A stretch of DNA of 64,000 bases from Paraburkholderia solisilvae (GTDB lineage Bacteria > Pseudomonadota > Gammaproteobacteria > Burkholderiales > Burkholderiaceae), in contig NZ_CADIKF010000002.1 in the NCBI RefSeq assembly GCF_902859875.1, positions 237,948 to 301,947 of the forward strand, given 5' to 3'. This document shows, in pieces, positions 1-8,135 of the stretch. A program made the position numbers and the translations under genes. The notes below the pieces were generated by a model, which saw nothing but the letters and a program-made list of their open reading frames with translations, searched no databases and was not told where the DNA came from. Position 1 is the stretch's first letter, and every line of letters begins with the position of its first letter.

Positions 1-2007
1 GGCTCTCTCTTCCCGTCTGCGACTGGAAATCTGAGTCTGATTGCGGATCAGACCATCAATCTGAACGCCACGGTCAGCGATAACTCCGGACGCAAGGAAG
101 CAAGCCCGGTATTCGGCATGCTGGACATCGATCCTTCGGCGATGCCGTCTCCGACCAATCCGGACGCGCCGGTTCCGCTGCCGGTCGATATCAATTCTGC
201 AGATCACGCACAGACGCCGCTGCATGCGGACGATACGGATCCGGTGCGTGTCTACAGTCTCGAGGGCAGCATTGTCGATGGCTTCCTGGAGCCGACCGGT
301 CTGAACGCGGGCTTCTACGACCATCTGGTTGCGTTGGCAGTCGATAAACCAGCGCTGATCGAGGCGGGCCAAGATATCCTCAATCTGTCGTTCCAGGGGC
401 AAAATCTGGGAGAGGATGACGTGACGCGAATACTCGCGGGACGTGATATTGCAGATACGCCGTTAGTGTCTAACGGCACCGTGGTACCAGGACTCGTGCT
501 GGGTGGCCCAGGCACATTCGACGTCGAAGCAGGCCGCAATATCGGGCCGTTGACGAACGAGCAGCAACTGGTAGCGGCTCATGTGCTTGGTTTCCCCGGC
601 GTACCAACCGTTCTTGGCATCGAGGCGGTCGGCAATGCAGACAATCCGAACCTGCCGCACGAAAGCGCAAACATTCAGGTGCTGTTCGGCATCAGTCCGG
701 GCGTTGACTATAGCGACTTCATCTCGGCCTACATCGATCCATCCAACTCTGTGCAGGGCGTGCCGAGCTCGACCGATGCGCTGATCACCTTCATGGAGCA
801 GTATGACGCCGGGCAGGGCGTCGATACGGGCCTTGCCAACGACAAGTCCACGGCGCTCAAGAATGTCGGCACCCTCACGGCCGCACAGGCGTGGTCGCAA
901 TTCCAGGCATTGCCGTCGTACGTGCAGCAAATCTTTGCGCAGCAGGTGCTGTTCAATGTGCTGACCGACGTCGGCAACGACTTCAACAATCCGACCAGCC
1001 CGTTCTTCCAGCAATATGAGCGTGGCTACCAGGCGATCAACGCGCTGTTCCCGGCATCGTTAGGCTATACGGCGAATAATCTGGATGGCGGCACGAACGG
1101 TGCGAACAAGCTGGTGGATACCGGCAACCTCGACATCCGCAGCACGACCATCCAGACGCAGCAGGGCGGTAATGTTTCGATTCTCGGCCCGGGTGGACAG
1201 GCGCTGGTGGGCAGCACGTCGGCGCCGCCGGAGATTGTCGATAGTTCCGGCAATGTTGTCGCCGGCCCCGGCACGATGGGCATTCTCACGCTCGAGCAGG
1301 GCGACATCAACATCTTCACCGACCAGAGCGTGTTGCTCGCGCAAAGCCGTATCTTTACCGAGCAGGGCGGCGACATGACGATCTGGAGCTCGAACGGCGA
1401 CATCAATGCGGGCAAGGGCGCGACGACGTCGGCCGATGTTCCGACGCCGATCTACGCGTGCGATCTGAACCACTTCTGTACGGTCGATGCGCGCGGTGAG
1501 GTGACGGGCGCCGGTATCGCAACGCTGCAGAGTATTCCGGGCGCGCCGCGGGGCAACGTGGACCTGATTGCACCGCGCGGTACGGTCGATGCGGGCGATG
1601 CCGGTGTTCGTACGTCGGGCAATCTGAACGTCGCGGCGCTGCATGTAGCGAACGCGGATAACTTTCAGACGCAAGGCACGCAAACGGGTGTGCCGACCGC
1701 GGCGGTGGTGAATACGGGCGCGCTGACCTCAGCGAGCGCGGCGGCATCGGCGGTGACGCAGGCTGCGGCGAATCTCGCGCGAAGCCAGGTGGGCAATGGT
1801 CCTCAGCGTCACTGGGTCATCTCCGTGCAGGTACAAGGGTTCGGCGACGATGACGATAATGGCGATGACGATCAGAAGAAGCGGAAGCGTCAGCAGGTCG
1901 GCTACGATTCTTCGAGCGCGGTGTCCGTTATCGGATTCGGCGGAACCGGTGCGACCCAGCGGGCAGTGATGAGCAAGGCGGAGCAGGAGAAATTGGGCAA
2001 GATCTGA
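1..2007 (+). CDS. Filamentous haemagglutinin-family exoprotein, C-terminal part (5' end outside window)
   Basis: The reading frame is open from base 1 (GSLFPSATGN...), so the ATG at 118 is internal and this is the last ~668 codons of a larger protein. The sequence has short beta-helix-like repeats with many 'GD(I/M)' turns, such as LEQGDINIFTDQ and QGGDMTIWSSNGDINAG, typical of secreted TpsA/FHA-type adhesins. It resembles the DUF3739 region found at the C-terminus of this family. Near the end is an acidic then basic stretch (DDDDNGDDDQKKRKRQQ). By family, such proteins cross the outer membrane through a TpsB partner, which is not in the window. The neighbouring LapA-like genes, T2SS and VreARI-like genes suggest the counterpart of P. 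aeruginosa PdtA; that is inference. A strong hairpin terminator follows 74 bases after the stop. Confidence 0.8.
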   Translation, partial: GSLFPSATGNLSLIADQTINLNATVSDNSGRKEASPVFGMLDIDPSAMPSPTNPDAPVPLPVDINSADHAQTPLHADDTDPVRVYSLEGSIVDGFLEPTGLNAGFYDHLVALAVDKPALIEAGQDILNLSFQGQNLGEDDVTRILAGRDIADTPLVSNGTVVPGLVLGGPGTFDVEAGRNIGPLTNEQQLVAAHVLGFPGVPTVLGIEAVGNADNPNLPHESANIQVLFGISPGVDYSDFISAYIDPSNSVQGVPSSTDALITFMEQYDAGQGVDTGLANDKSTALKNVGTLTAAQAWSQFQALPSYVQQIFAQQVLFNVLTDVGNDFNNPTSPFFQQYERGYQAINALFPASLGYTANNLDGGTNGANKLVDTGNLDIRSTTIQTQQGGNVSILGPGGQALVGSTSAPPEIVDSSGNVVAGPGTMGILTLEQGDINIFTDQSVLLAQSRIFTEQGGDMTIWSSNGDINAGKGATTSADVPTPIYACDLNHFCTVDARGEVTGAGIATLQSIPGAPRGNVDLIAPRGTVDAGDAGVRTSGNLNVAALHVANADNFQTQGTQTGVPTAAVVNTGALTSASAAASAVTQAAANLARSQVGNGPQRHWVISVQVQGFGDDDDNGDDDQKKRKRQQVGYDSSSAVSVIGFGGTGATQRAVMSKAEQEKLGKI

Positions 2008-2080
2008 TCGAAGGGCTGCGGACGGTCGACTAAGCCGCAGACCCTGGCCACGCGAGCGCTGTGTTGCTCGCATAAGGAAA

Positions 2081-2123
2081 CGCCGCGCTTCCGAGTGTGC
2101 TCGGGAGCGCGGCGTTTGTTTTG
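2081..2123. terminator. Bidirectional rho-independent terminator between the exoprotein and the first DING-like gene
   Basis: CGCCGCGCT (2081) pairs with AGCGCGGCG (ending 2114), extended by an inner CCGAG/CTCGG pairing around a tgtg loop. TTTGTTTT follows on the plus strand, and AAA precedes the stem for the minus strand. It sits between two convergent stops (2007 and 2154) and can end both transcripts. Confidence 0.8.
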
Positions 2124-2153
2124 GCTAGCTATAGCAAGCGCAAGTTATCTCGA

Positions 2154-3443
2154 TTAGCGGCCAGCGATTGCTCCGCAAACCGTCGTGTTGCCGATGTTTA
2201 GCGTGTTCGTGCTGCCTCTAAGCGGGGCCGTCAGGAACGTGCTGGTGATCGCTGTCGCGAAAGCCGAAGGCACGGTAGCGAAGCCGTTGCCATTCAGGAT
2301 GGCGCCGTTGCTTGCATAGTGCAGGTTCAGGAAGTCCACGACAGAAGCGGCGACCGTCGGCGAATTGCTGTGGTTCGCATAGCACTGGCTGACGATGATC
2401 TGGCTCGTGCCCGAGATCGGATAGCCAGTCGTCGGGTTGCTGGCATTCGGCACCCAATTGGCCGGATTGCGTGCCGTGATAGCCGTCGGTGGCAAGACGG
2501 TTCCAACAGCCGTTGCTGCGTTCACGAATGTCGGAACGACATCTATGCCCGTCGACGAGTTACGCAGACTGGCCACTGCCAACTGGTTGGCCGCAGCCGA
2601 TGCGCTCGACGGCGCGAGGGACGTGTTTGTCCAGGCCGGGCTCAGATAGCCGATGGCCGGCGTACCAGCCCAACGGAGGCTAACCAGCAGATTGGAGATG
2701 CCGCCGCTGCCTGAAGCCGACCTGAAATTGCTGGGTACTGTCACAAACAGGCTCGCGAAGTTCTGCGTTTCGACGAACGTGACGGGGTTACCTCCTGCGC
2801 CCGACGGAATCGGACAGACCTTGGCCAGGTGCGCTGTCAATAGATCTGTCTCGCCACTGTTATCAGAGGAATAGACCACCGCAATTGCGCCAGCCGGATA
2901 TTTCGAACCGGTGTCGGGGTTGGTTACTTGGTTCCAGTTGGTGAAAGTACCCGAGAAAATGCCGCACAGATCAGCGTCGTTGAGCGCAACCGTCGGCATC
3001 GTGCTGTTGGGCAGCGCCGGGCCCGTGCCCGCCGGAGCATTCACGAGCGGAATCGTGAGCGGCGTAACGACATACGGTATCTGGATCAGCGCGCCGTCGG
3101 TCTTCGCGCGGCCAGCCTGGTATGCCGAGATCTGAGCCGTCGTCAACGGTGCATCGCTGTTCGCGAAGTCAACCGCGCCCGTTGCGGTGATTGTGCCCGA
3201 AAGGAATTGCGTCGGGTCATTATTCAGGAACGCCACTTCACCAGCGCCCGAACCAACGCCGAAGTACGCGATGCTACCGTCGGCGGGCGGGAAAATTGCG
3301 GTCTCGACGTTGACCAGTGGCTGAACAAGCGTCGAACCACCGCCAAGCAGTACCGGAGGCGTTTGGGCCAGTGCAACCGGCACGCTCAAGCTCGAAAAAA
3401 TGGCTGCAGCAGCAAGACCAATTGGTGTCTTCGTGATTTTCAT
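2154..3443 (-). CDS. PstS/DING-like periplasmic or secreted phosphate-binding-type protein, copy 1 (LapA-like)
   Basis: A 429-residue protein with a Sec signal peptide (MKITKTPIGLAAAAIFSSL, cleavage near ALAQ). The mature protein begins with LLGGGSTLVQP, the glycine-rich phosphate-loop start of PBP_like_2/PstS and DING proteins (compare DINGGG). Later segments VGSGAGEVAFLN, ANSDAPLT, ADLCGIFSGTFTNWNQV and SDNSGETDL are standard PstS-fold motifs. In P. aeruginosa the DING-family phosphatases LapA and LapB are substrates of the Hxc type II system, and their genes adjoin hxc. No pstCAB genes are here, so an exported substrate of the adjacent T2SS is more likely than an ABC-transporter component. 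It is collinear with the next gene and clearly a tandem paralogue. The hairpin at 3515-3554 separates the two, so it should have its own promoter within 3444-3514. Confidence 0.8.
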   Translation of the reverse strand: MKITKTPIGLAAAAIFSSLSVPVALAQTPPVLLGGGSTLVQPLVNVETAIFPPADGSIAYFGVGSGAGEVAFLNNDPTQFLSGTITATGAVDFANSDAPLTTAQISAYQAGRAKTDGALIQIPYVVTPLTIPLVNAPAGTGPALPNSTMPTVALNDADLCGIFSGTFTNWNQVTNPDTGSKYPAGAIAVVYSSDNSGETDLLTAHLAKVCPIPSGAGGNPVTFVETQNFASLFVTVPSNFRSASGSGGISNLLVSLRWAGTPAIGYLSPAWTNTSLAPSSASAAANQLAVASLRNSSTGIDVVPTFVNAATAVGTVLPPTAITARNPANWVPNASNPTTGYPISGTSQIIVSQCYANHSNSPTVAASVVDFLNLHYASNGAILNGNGFATVPSAFATAITSTFLTAPLRGSTNTLNIGNTTVCGAIAGR

Positions 3444-3514
3444 TGTGTTCTCACTCGAATGTGATCAACGGGTTGTCGCACATCCTCGGTAACAGCATCA
3501 ATGCACGACAAGAC

Positions 3515-3554
3515 AAAAAACGCCGCATGCCCCGATTGCTCGGAACATGCGGCG
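3515..3554 (-). terminator. Rho-independent terminator after DING-like copy 2
   Basis: On the minus strand CGCCGCATG is followed, after a 16-base loop, by CATGCGGCG and then TTTTTT. The 9-bp stem is perfect and begins about 27 bases after the stop of the 3581-4861 gene. It insulates that gene from the downstream paralogue. Confidence 0.85.
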
Positions 3555-3580
3555 TCTATTGCAGCAGGTGACTCAGCCGA

Positions 3581-4861
3581 TTAACGGCCAGCGATCGCAC
3601 CGCACTTCGTGGTATTGCCGATACCGAGCGCGTTGGTGGTCGTCAGGAAGTCGTTCGTGATTGCCGTCAGGAAGGTCGTCGGCACACTGTCAAAGCCATT
3701 GTTGTGCAGCAGCGTGGCGTTGGCTGCCGAATAGTGCTGGGTGAGGAAATCCACCACCGAACCAGCAACCGACGGCGTGTTGCCATGGTTTGCATAGCAC
3801 TGGCTGACGATGATCTGGCTCGTACCCGAGATCGGATAGCCGGTCGTCGGGTTGCTGGCGCTCGGCACCCAGTTGGCCGGGTTGGCCGCAAGGGCGGCAT
3901 TCGCCGGCGGGTTGATGGTACCAACAGCGGCCGTCGCGTTCGCGAACGTCGGGACGACGTCTACGGCCGGCGTCGCGTTCGAGTTCCGAAGGCTGGCCAC
4001 TGCCAACTGGTCAGCCGCAGCCGATGCGCTCGACGGCGCGAGGGACGTATTCGTCCAGTCCGGGCTCAGATAACCGACGGCGGGTGTACCAGCCGCACGG
4101 AGGCTAACCAGCAGAGCGGAAACACCGCCGCTGCCCGAAGCCGACGTGAAGTTGCTCGGTACCGTCGTGAAGAGGCCCCCGAAGTTTTGCGTTTCGACGA
4201 ACGTGACGGGGTTAGCCGCCGTGCCCGACGGAATCGGGCAAACCTTCGCCAGGTGGGCCGTCAACAGGTCGCTCGTGCCGCTGTTGTCCGAACGATAGAC
4301 CACCTTGATTGCGCCAGCCGGATACGCCGCACCGGTGTCGGGGTTGGTGACCTGGTTCCAGTTCGTGAAAGCGCCCGAGAAGATGCCGCACAGATCAGCG
4401 TCGTTAAGCGCAACGGTCGGCGTCGTGCTGTTCGGCAGCGCCGGGCCCGTGCCCGTCGGAGCATTCACGAGCGGAATCGTGATCGGCGTGATGATGTACG
4501 GAATCTGGATCAGCGCGCCGTCGGTCTTCGCGCGGCCGGCCTGGTACGTCGAGATCTGAGCCGACGACAGCGGTGCATCGCTGTTCGCGAAGTTGACCGT
4601 GGCGCTGAGGCCCGCGCTGAATTGCGTCGAATCATTGTTCAGGAACGCCGATTGACCAGCGCCCGAGCCAACGCCGAAGTACGTGATGTGACCGTCAGCG
4701 GTCGGGAAAATCGCGCTTTCCGAACCGATCGTCGGTTGAACCAGCGTCGAGCCACCGCCGAGCAGCGACGGAGCCGATTGAGCCATCGCAGCCGATGCGA
4801 TGCCAAAGCCGGAAATAACGAGTGCAACAGCCAGGCTAATCTTGCGCTTACTGGATTTCAT
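3581..4861 (-). CDS. PstS/DING-like periplasmic or secreted phosphate-binding-type protein, copy 2 (LapA-like)
   Basis: A 426-residue paralogue of the 2154-3443 product with the same architecture: signal peptide (MKSSKRKISLAVALVISGFG, cleavage near AMAQ), LLGGGSTLVQP mature start, VGSGAGQSAFLN, ANSDAPLS, the ADLCGIFSGAFTNWNQV block and a conserved C-terminal GNTTKCGAIAGR. The two copies are identical over long stretches, which points to a recent tandem duplication; they differ most in the signal peptide and the last quarter. Upstream on this strand (4966-5004) lies a motif shared with the gspD promoter region. Role by family: high-affinity phosphate binding or low-molecular-weight alkaline phosphatase activity under phosphate starvation. 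Secretion by the adjacent T2SS is inferred from context. Confidence 0.8.
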   Translation of the reverse strand: MKSSKRKISLAVALVISGFGIASAAMAQSAPSLLGGGSTLVQPTIGSESAIFPTADGHITYFGVGSGAGQSAFLNNDSTQFSAGLSATVNFANSDAPLSSAQISTYQAGRAKTDGALIQIPYIITPITIPLVNAPTGTGPALPNSTTPTVALNDADLCGIFSGAFTNWNQVTNPDTGAAYPAGAIKVVYRSDNSGTSDLLTAHLAKVCPIPSGTAANPVTFVETQNFGGLFTTVPSNFTSASGSGGVSALLVSLRAAGTPAVGYLSPDWTNTSLAPSSASAAADQLAVASLRNSNATPAVDVVPTFANATAAVGTINPPANAALAANPANWVPSASNPTTGYPISGTSQIIVSQCYANHGNTPSVAGSVVDFLTQHYSAANATLLHNNGFDSVPTTFLTAITNDFLTTTNALGIGNTTKCGAIAGR

Positions 4862-4965
4862 GAAAATTCCTTCAGTGAAGATGACGGGGGAACCAGCTGT
4901 AACGCAGTGACGCTATCGCGTCGTACTGCCGGAAGAAATGTAGACGTTAATCAACCGGCCGAGCG

Positions 4966-5004
4966 TGAATTTTTAGTAACGAATGGTCCGTAACATTTTG
5001 TCAG
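4966..5004 (-). promoter_or_regulatory. Shared upstream motif, site B (DING-like copy 2)
   Basis: Reading toward the gene, CTGACAAAATGTTACGGACC is followed about 16 bases later by AAAAATTCAC, ending about 105 bases before the ATG at 4861. The first block matches site C (21340-21359) at 18 of 20 positions and site A before gspD less completely. The two-block layout suggests an ECF-sigma or activator element; its identity is inference. Confidence 0.45.
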
Positions 5005-5144
5005 TGCCGATCGGCTAATAAAAATTCGCATTGAATAGCTTTACGGGTTGGAAGCTAATCACGAACTTTGACAAAGCTGTCCGTGCCTGTGCGGTGGCGT
5101 GTGCAATGGCGTATGCGCCGTCAGCGAAGCGTCTTGCCTGACAA

Positions 5145-5177
5145 GGCCGCGAACCTTATACCGTAAGGTTCGCGGCC
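5145..5177. promoter_or_regulatory. Perfect 14-bp hairpin in the DING2/gspD divergent region
   Basis: GGCCGCGAACCTTA (5145-5158) and its exact reverse complement (5164-5177) flank the 5-base loop TACCG. There is no T tract on either side, so it is not a classical terminator. The 745-base region 4862-5606 holds no gene; it contains this hairpin and motif sites A and B. The hairpin could be an operator, an RNA stem or an insulator between divergent transcripts. Confidence 0.55.
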
Positions 5178-5435
5178 CACCTCGATGCCCATGCCAATGC
5201 GCAAAAACTTCGCCTGCGCCACAACTTGCCTTACCCGTTAAAACGAATAGAAAGCGCCATTCGACAATCGGACAACCAGGAAAACCGGTCGAAAACCCGC
5301 ATAAAGCCTTCAATCGGTTTTAACTCGTCTAGACGATTGAACATTTAAATCACTCGTGGCTTTTTTAATCCAAAGCCCGAGTCATCCGTGCAAATGACCA
5401 CAAATCTCCACAGCCGGCGCCGCTAAAACGGGGGC

Positions 5436-5473
5436 GTCAAAATGTTACGCAACACCTGTCACAAAATTGCTCT
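5436..5473 (+). promoter_or_regulatory. Shared upstream motif, site A (gspD), overlapping a PHO-box-like sequence
   Basis: GTCAAAATGTTACGCAAC (5436-5453) followed by ACAAAATTGC matches sites B and C in order and spacing. CTGTCACAAAATTGCTCT (5456-5473) agrees with the enterobacterial PHO-box consensus at 13 of 18 positions, with a good first half-site and a poor second. The ATG at 5442 lies inside the motif, which supports placing the gspD start at 5607. Confidence 0.4.
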
Positions 5474-5606
5474 GGTGCGCTGCTTAGTCTTTGCCGGCGA
5501 ATCCGCCTGCTTCGTATCGAATGCAAAGGGTTCGCGAATCACGCGCCGCATCGTGCCTGCGCGTCCGTTTCGGCCCGCGCCGGCTGTCGGCATCGAACCC
5601 TGGTCT

Positions 5607-8135
5607 ATGACACGCACACGCTCCCGTTTCCGCCGTCACCCCGCCACCTGCGCGATGCTGGTGCTCAGCCTTCTGTCGACGCCGCTCGCGCAGGCTCAGC
5701 GGCAGGTCAACCTCAGCTTCGCGAATGTCGATATCAGCCAGGTCGCCAAGGCGATCGGCGCCGCGACCGATACGACCATCATCGTCGACCCGCGTGTGAA
5801 GGGGCAGCTCAATCTTGTCTCCGATAACCCCGTCAGCAAGGAGCTCGCGCTCAAGACGCTCGAGTCCGCGCTGCGCATGCAAGGCTTCGCGCTGGTGCGC
5901 GACAACGGCATCCTGAAGGTCGTGCCGGAAGCCGACGCCAAGCTGCAAGGCGTGCCCACGTACGTGGGCAACACGCCGCAGGCGCATGGCGACCACGTCA
6001 TCACGCAGGTCTTCCGGCTGCGCAACGAATCGGCGAACAACCTGCTGCCCGCGCTGAAGCCGCTCGTCAGCCCGAACAACACGATTGCCGCGTATCCGGC
6101 CGACAACACGCTGATCGTCACCGACTACGCGGACAACGTGCGGCGCATCGCGGAGATCATTGCGGGCGTGGACGGCAGCACGTCGCAGAAAGTCGCCGTG
6201 GTGCCGCTCAATCACGAAAGCGCGGTCGATCTCGAGCCGGTCGTGCAGAAGATGCTGGACCCCAACAGCATCGGCAATACCGATGCGACACTGAAGGTCT
6301 CCGTCACCGCGGACCCGCGTATCAATGCGCTACTGCTGCGCGCAAGCGACCCGGGTCGCATTCGCGATGCGAAAGCGCTGATCGCGCAGCTCGATGCGCC
6401 GACGCGCACGCCGGGCAATATGCATGTCGTGCGGCTGCAGAACGCGAACGCCGCGGACCTCGCGAAGGTATTGCGCGGCATGCTCGGCTTGTCGGGCGGC
6501 GATAGCTCGTCCGATTCGGATAAGAGTTCGAAAAGCTTCAACGACAACAACGGCGGCTTCGGCAGCAAAAGCAGCAGCAGTTCAAGCGGCGGTTCGTCGT
6601 CGTCGACCGGCACGCCGGGCACCCCGCCGTTGCCCGGTTCATCGGACAGCAGCGGCGGGTCGAGCTACGGCAGCGGCGCATCGGGCGGTCCCGGCGGCCA
6701 GGGCGGCCTGATTGCCGGCGCGCGCGGCGGCGGCCCCGGCGAGAACGAATCGGGCGGCATGATCACGGCGGACCCGTCGACCAACTCGCTCGTCGTCACC
6801 GCGCCCGAGCCCGTTTATCAGAACGTGCGCAATGTGATCGACCAGCTCGACGTGCGCCGCTCGCAGGTGTACCTCGAAGCGATGATCGTCGAGATGAGCG
6901 CGACGTCGGCGGCGAATCTCGGCGTGCAATGGCAAGGCGCGTTGCAGTCGAATGGCGGCAACAACATTCTGTACGGCTCGACGAACTTCAATACGCCGAA
7001 TAGCCAGGGCATTGTCAATCTGACCGTGCAGGGTCAGTCGGCTGGGCAGAATCTGTCGAACCTTGCGACCAACACGTTGCTGAATAACGGCGTGAATGTC
7101 GGCCTGATTCACAAGTTCGGCAATTTCTTCGGGCTCGGCGCGCTGGTACAGGCGCTGTCGACGGTCAGCGATGCGAGCATTCTTTCGTCGCCGAATCTGA
7201 TCACGCTCGACAACGAAGAAGCGCGCATTGTGGTCGGCTCGAACGTGCCGGTGCAGACCGGTTCGATCTCGACGGCGACCGCGGTGTCGACGGGCGGCGT
7301 CAGCGCGTTCAATACGTTCGATCGCGAAGACGTCGGCATCGTGTTGCACGTGAGGCCGCAAATCACGCACGGCGGCACGATCAAGCTGCAAATCTATTCG
7401 GAAGACTCGTCGGTGGACCCGTCGTCGATTAACAATCCGGGTGGCGTGACGATTATCAAGCGTTCGGTGCAGTCGACCGTGCTTTCCGACGATGGCGAGA
7501 TTGTCGTGCTCGGCGGGCTGATCCAGGACAACTACGCGGACGGCAACAACAAGGTGCCGCTGCTTGGCGATATTCCGGTGATCGGTTCGCTGTTCCGCGC
7601 GGAAACCAAGGCGCGCACGAAGACCAATGTGATGGTGTTTCTGCGGCCGGTGATCATTCGCGATAGTCAGACGCTGGCCGATGTTTCGAACAATCGCTAC
7701 GACTACGTTCGCAAGCAGACCACGGACCTGCAAAGCGATAACCGCATTGAACGCGATCACGATATTCCCGTGCTGCCGCCGCCCGCGCCTTCGCCTTCGC
7801 AGGGCCTGCCGGCGCAGGACGGACTCTTCGATCTGAACCGCATGACGCGGCCGGCGCCGCCGGCGCAGTCGCCGGGTGGGCCAGCTGCGCCGGTTGAGCC
7901 GGTTGAGCCGGTTGGGCCAGTTGGGGCAGCGCCGGCCTCGGGTGCGCGATCGCATCTTTCGGTTTCCATTTCAGCGGTGCCGGCCGCGGATTCCGCGCAA
8001 GCCCAAGCGCAAGTCCAGGCTCAGCGACACGCACAAATGCCGGCTGTTCCGCTGACGCAGGTCGCGCCTGCAGCGCCGCTTGTGGACCCGTCGTCCACCT
8101 CCGGCGCTAACGCTGAAAGAACGGATCAGCCATGA
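5607..8135 (+). CDS. gspD: Type II secretion outer-membrane secretin GspD
   Basis: 842 residues from ATG 5607. That start gives a normal signal peptide (MTRTRSRFRRHP... to PLAQAQ); the upstream ATG at 5442 would add 55 atypical residues and overlap a promoter-like motif. Order: N0 domain (VNLSFANVDISQVAKAIG), N1-N3 KH-like repeats, and a secretin core with SDASILSSPNLITLDNEEA and VPLLGDIPVIGSLFR. The protein ends in a Pro/Ala-rich tail that may serve pilotin binding or cell-wall spanning. N3 is split by a ~75-residue Ser/Gly-rich low-complexity insertion (SSSSSSGGSSSS...). GspD forms the outer-membrane channel for folded exoproteins. Its stop overlaps the gspE start (ATGA), so translation is coupled. 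Confidence 0.95.
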   Translation: MTRTRSRFRRHPATCAMLVLSLLSTPLAQAQRQVNLSFANVDISQVAKAIGAATDTTIIVDPRVKGQLNLVSDNPVSKELALKTLESALRMQGFALVRDNGILKVVPEADAKLQGVPTYVGNTPQAHGDHVITQVFRLRNESANNLLPALKPLVSPNNTIAAYPADNTLIVTDYADNVRRIAEIIAGVDGSTSQKVAVVPLNHESAVDLEPVVQKMLDPNSIGNTDATLKVSVTADPRINALLLRASDPGRIRDAKALIAQLDAPTRTPGNMHVVRLQNANAADLAKVLRGMLGLSGGDSSSDSDKSSKSFNDNNGGFGSKSSSSSSGGSSSSTGTPGTPPLPGSSDSSGGSSYGSGASGGPGGQGGLIAGARGGGPGENESGGMITADPSTNSLVVTAPEPVYQNVRNVIDQLDVRRSQVYLEAMIVEMSATSAANLGVQWQGALQSNGGNNILYGSTNFNTPNSQGIVNLTVQGQSAGQNLSNLATNTLLNNGVNVGLIHKFGNFFGLGALVQALSTVSDASILSSPNLITLDNEEARIVVGSNVPVQTGSISTATAVSTGGVSAFNTFDREDVGIVLHVRPQITHGGTIKLQIYSEDSSVDPSSINNPGGVTIIKRSVQSTVLSDDGEIVVLGGLIQDNYADGNNKVPLLGDIPVIGSLFRAETKARTKTNVMVFLRPVIIRDSQTLADVSNNRYDYVRKQTTDLQSDNRIERDHDIPVLPPPAPSPSQGLPAQDGLFDLNRMTRPAPPAQSPGGPAAPVEPVEPVGPVGAAPASGARSHLSVSISAVPAADSAQAQAQVQAQRHAQMPAVPLTQVAPAAPLVDPSSTSGANAERTDQP

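Noticed and set aside
3704..4993. Long plus-strand open frame over DING-like copy 2
   Set aside because: Arg-rich, low-information translation opposite a clear gene; an antisense shadow typical of high-GC DNA.
5442..5606. N-terminal extension of GspD from ATG 5442
   Set aside because: It adds 55 residues before a normal signal peptide and overlaps the shared promoter-like motif; ATG 5607 fits better.
6639..7955. 438-codon minus-strand frame inside gspD
   Set aside because: No RBS, Arg/His-rich composition, and complete overlap with a recognised secretin.
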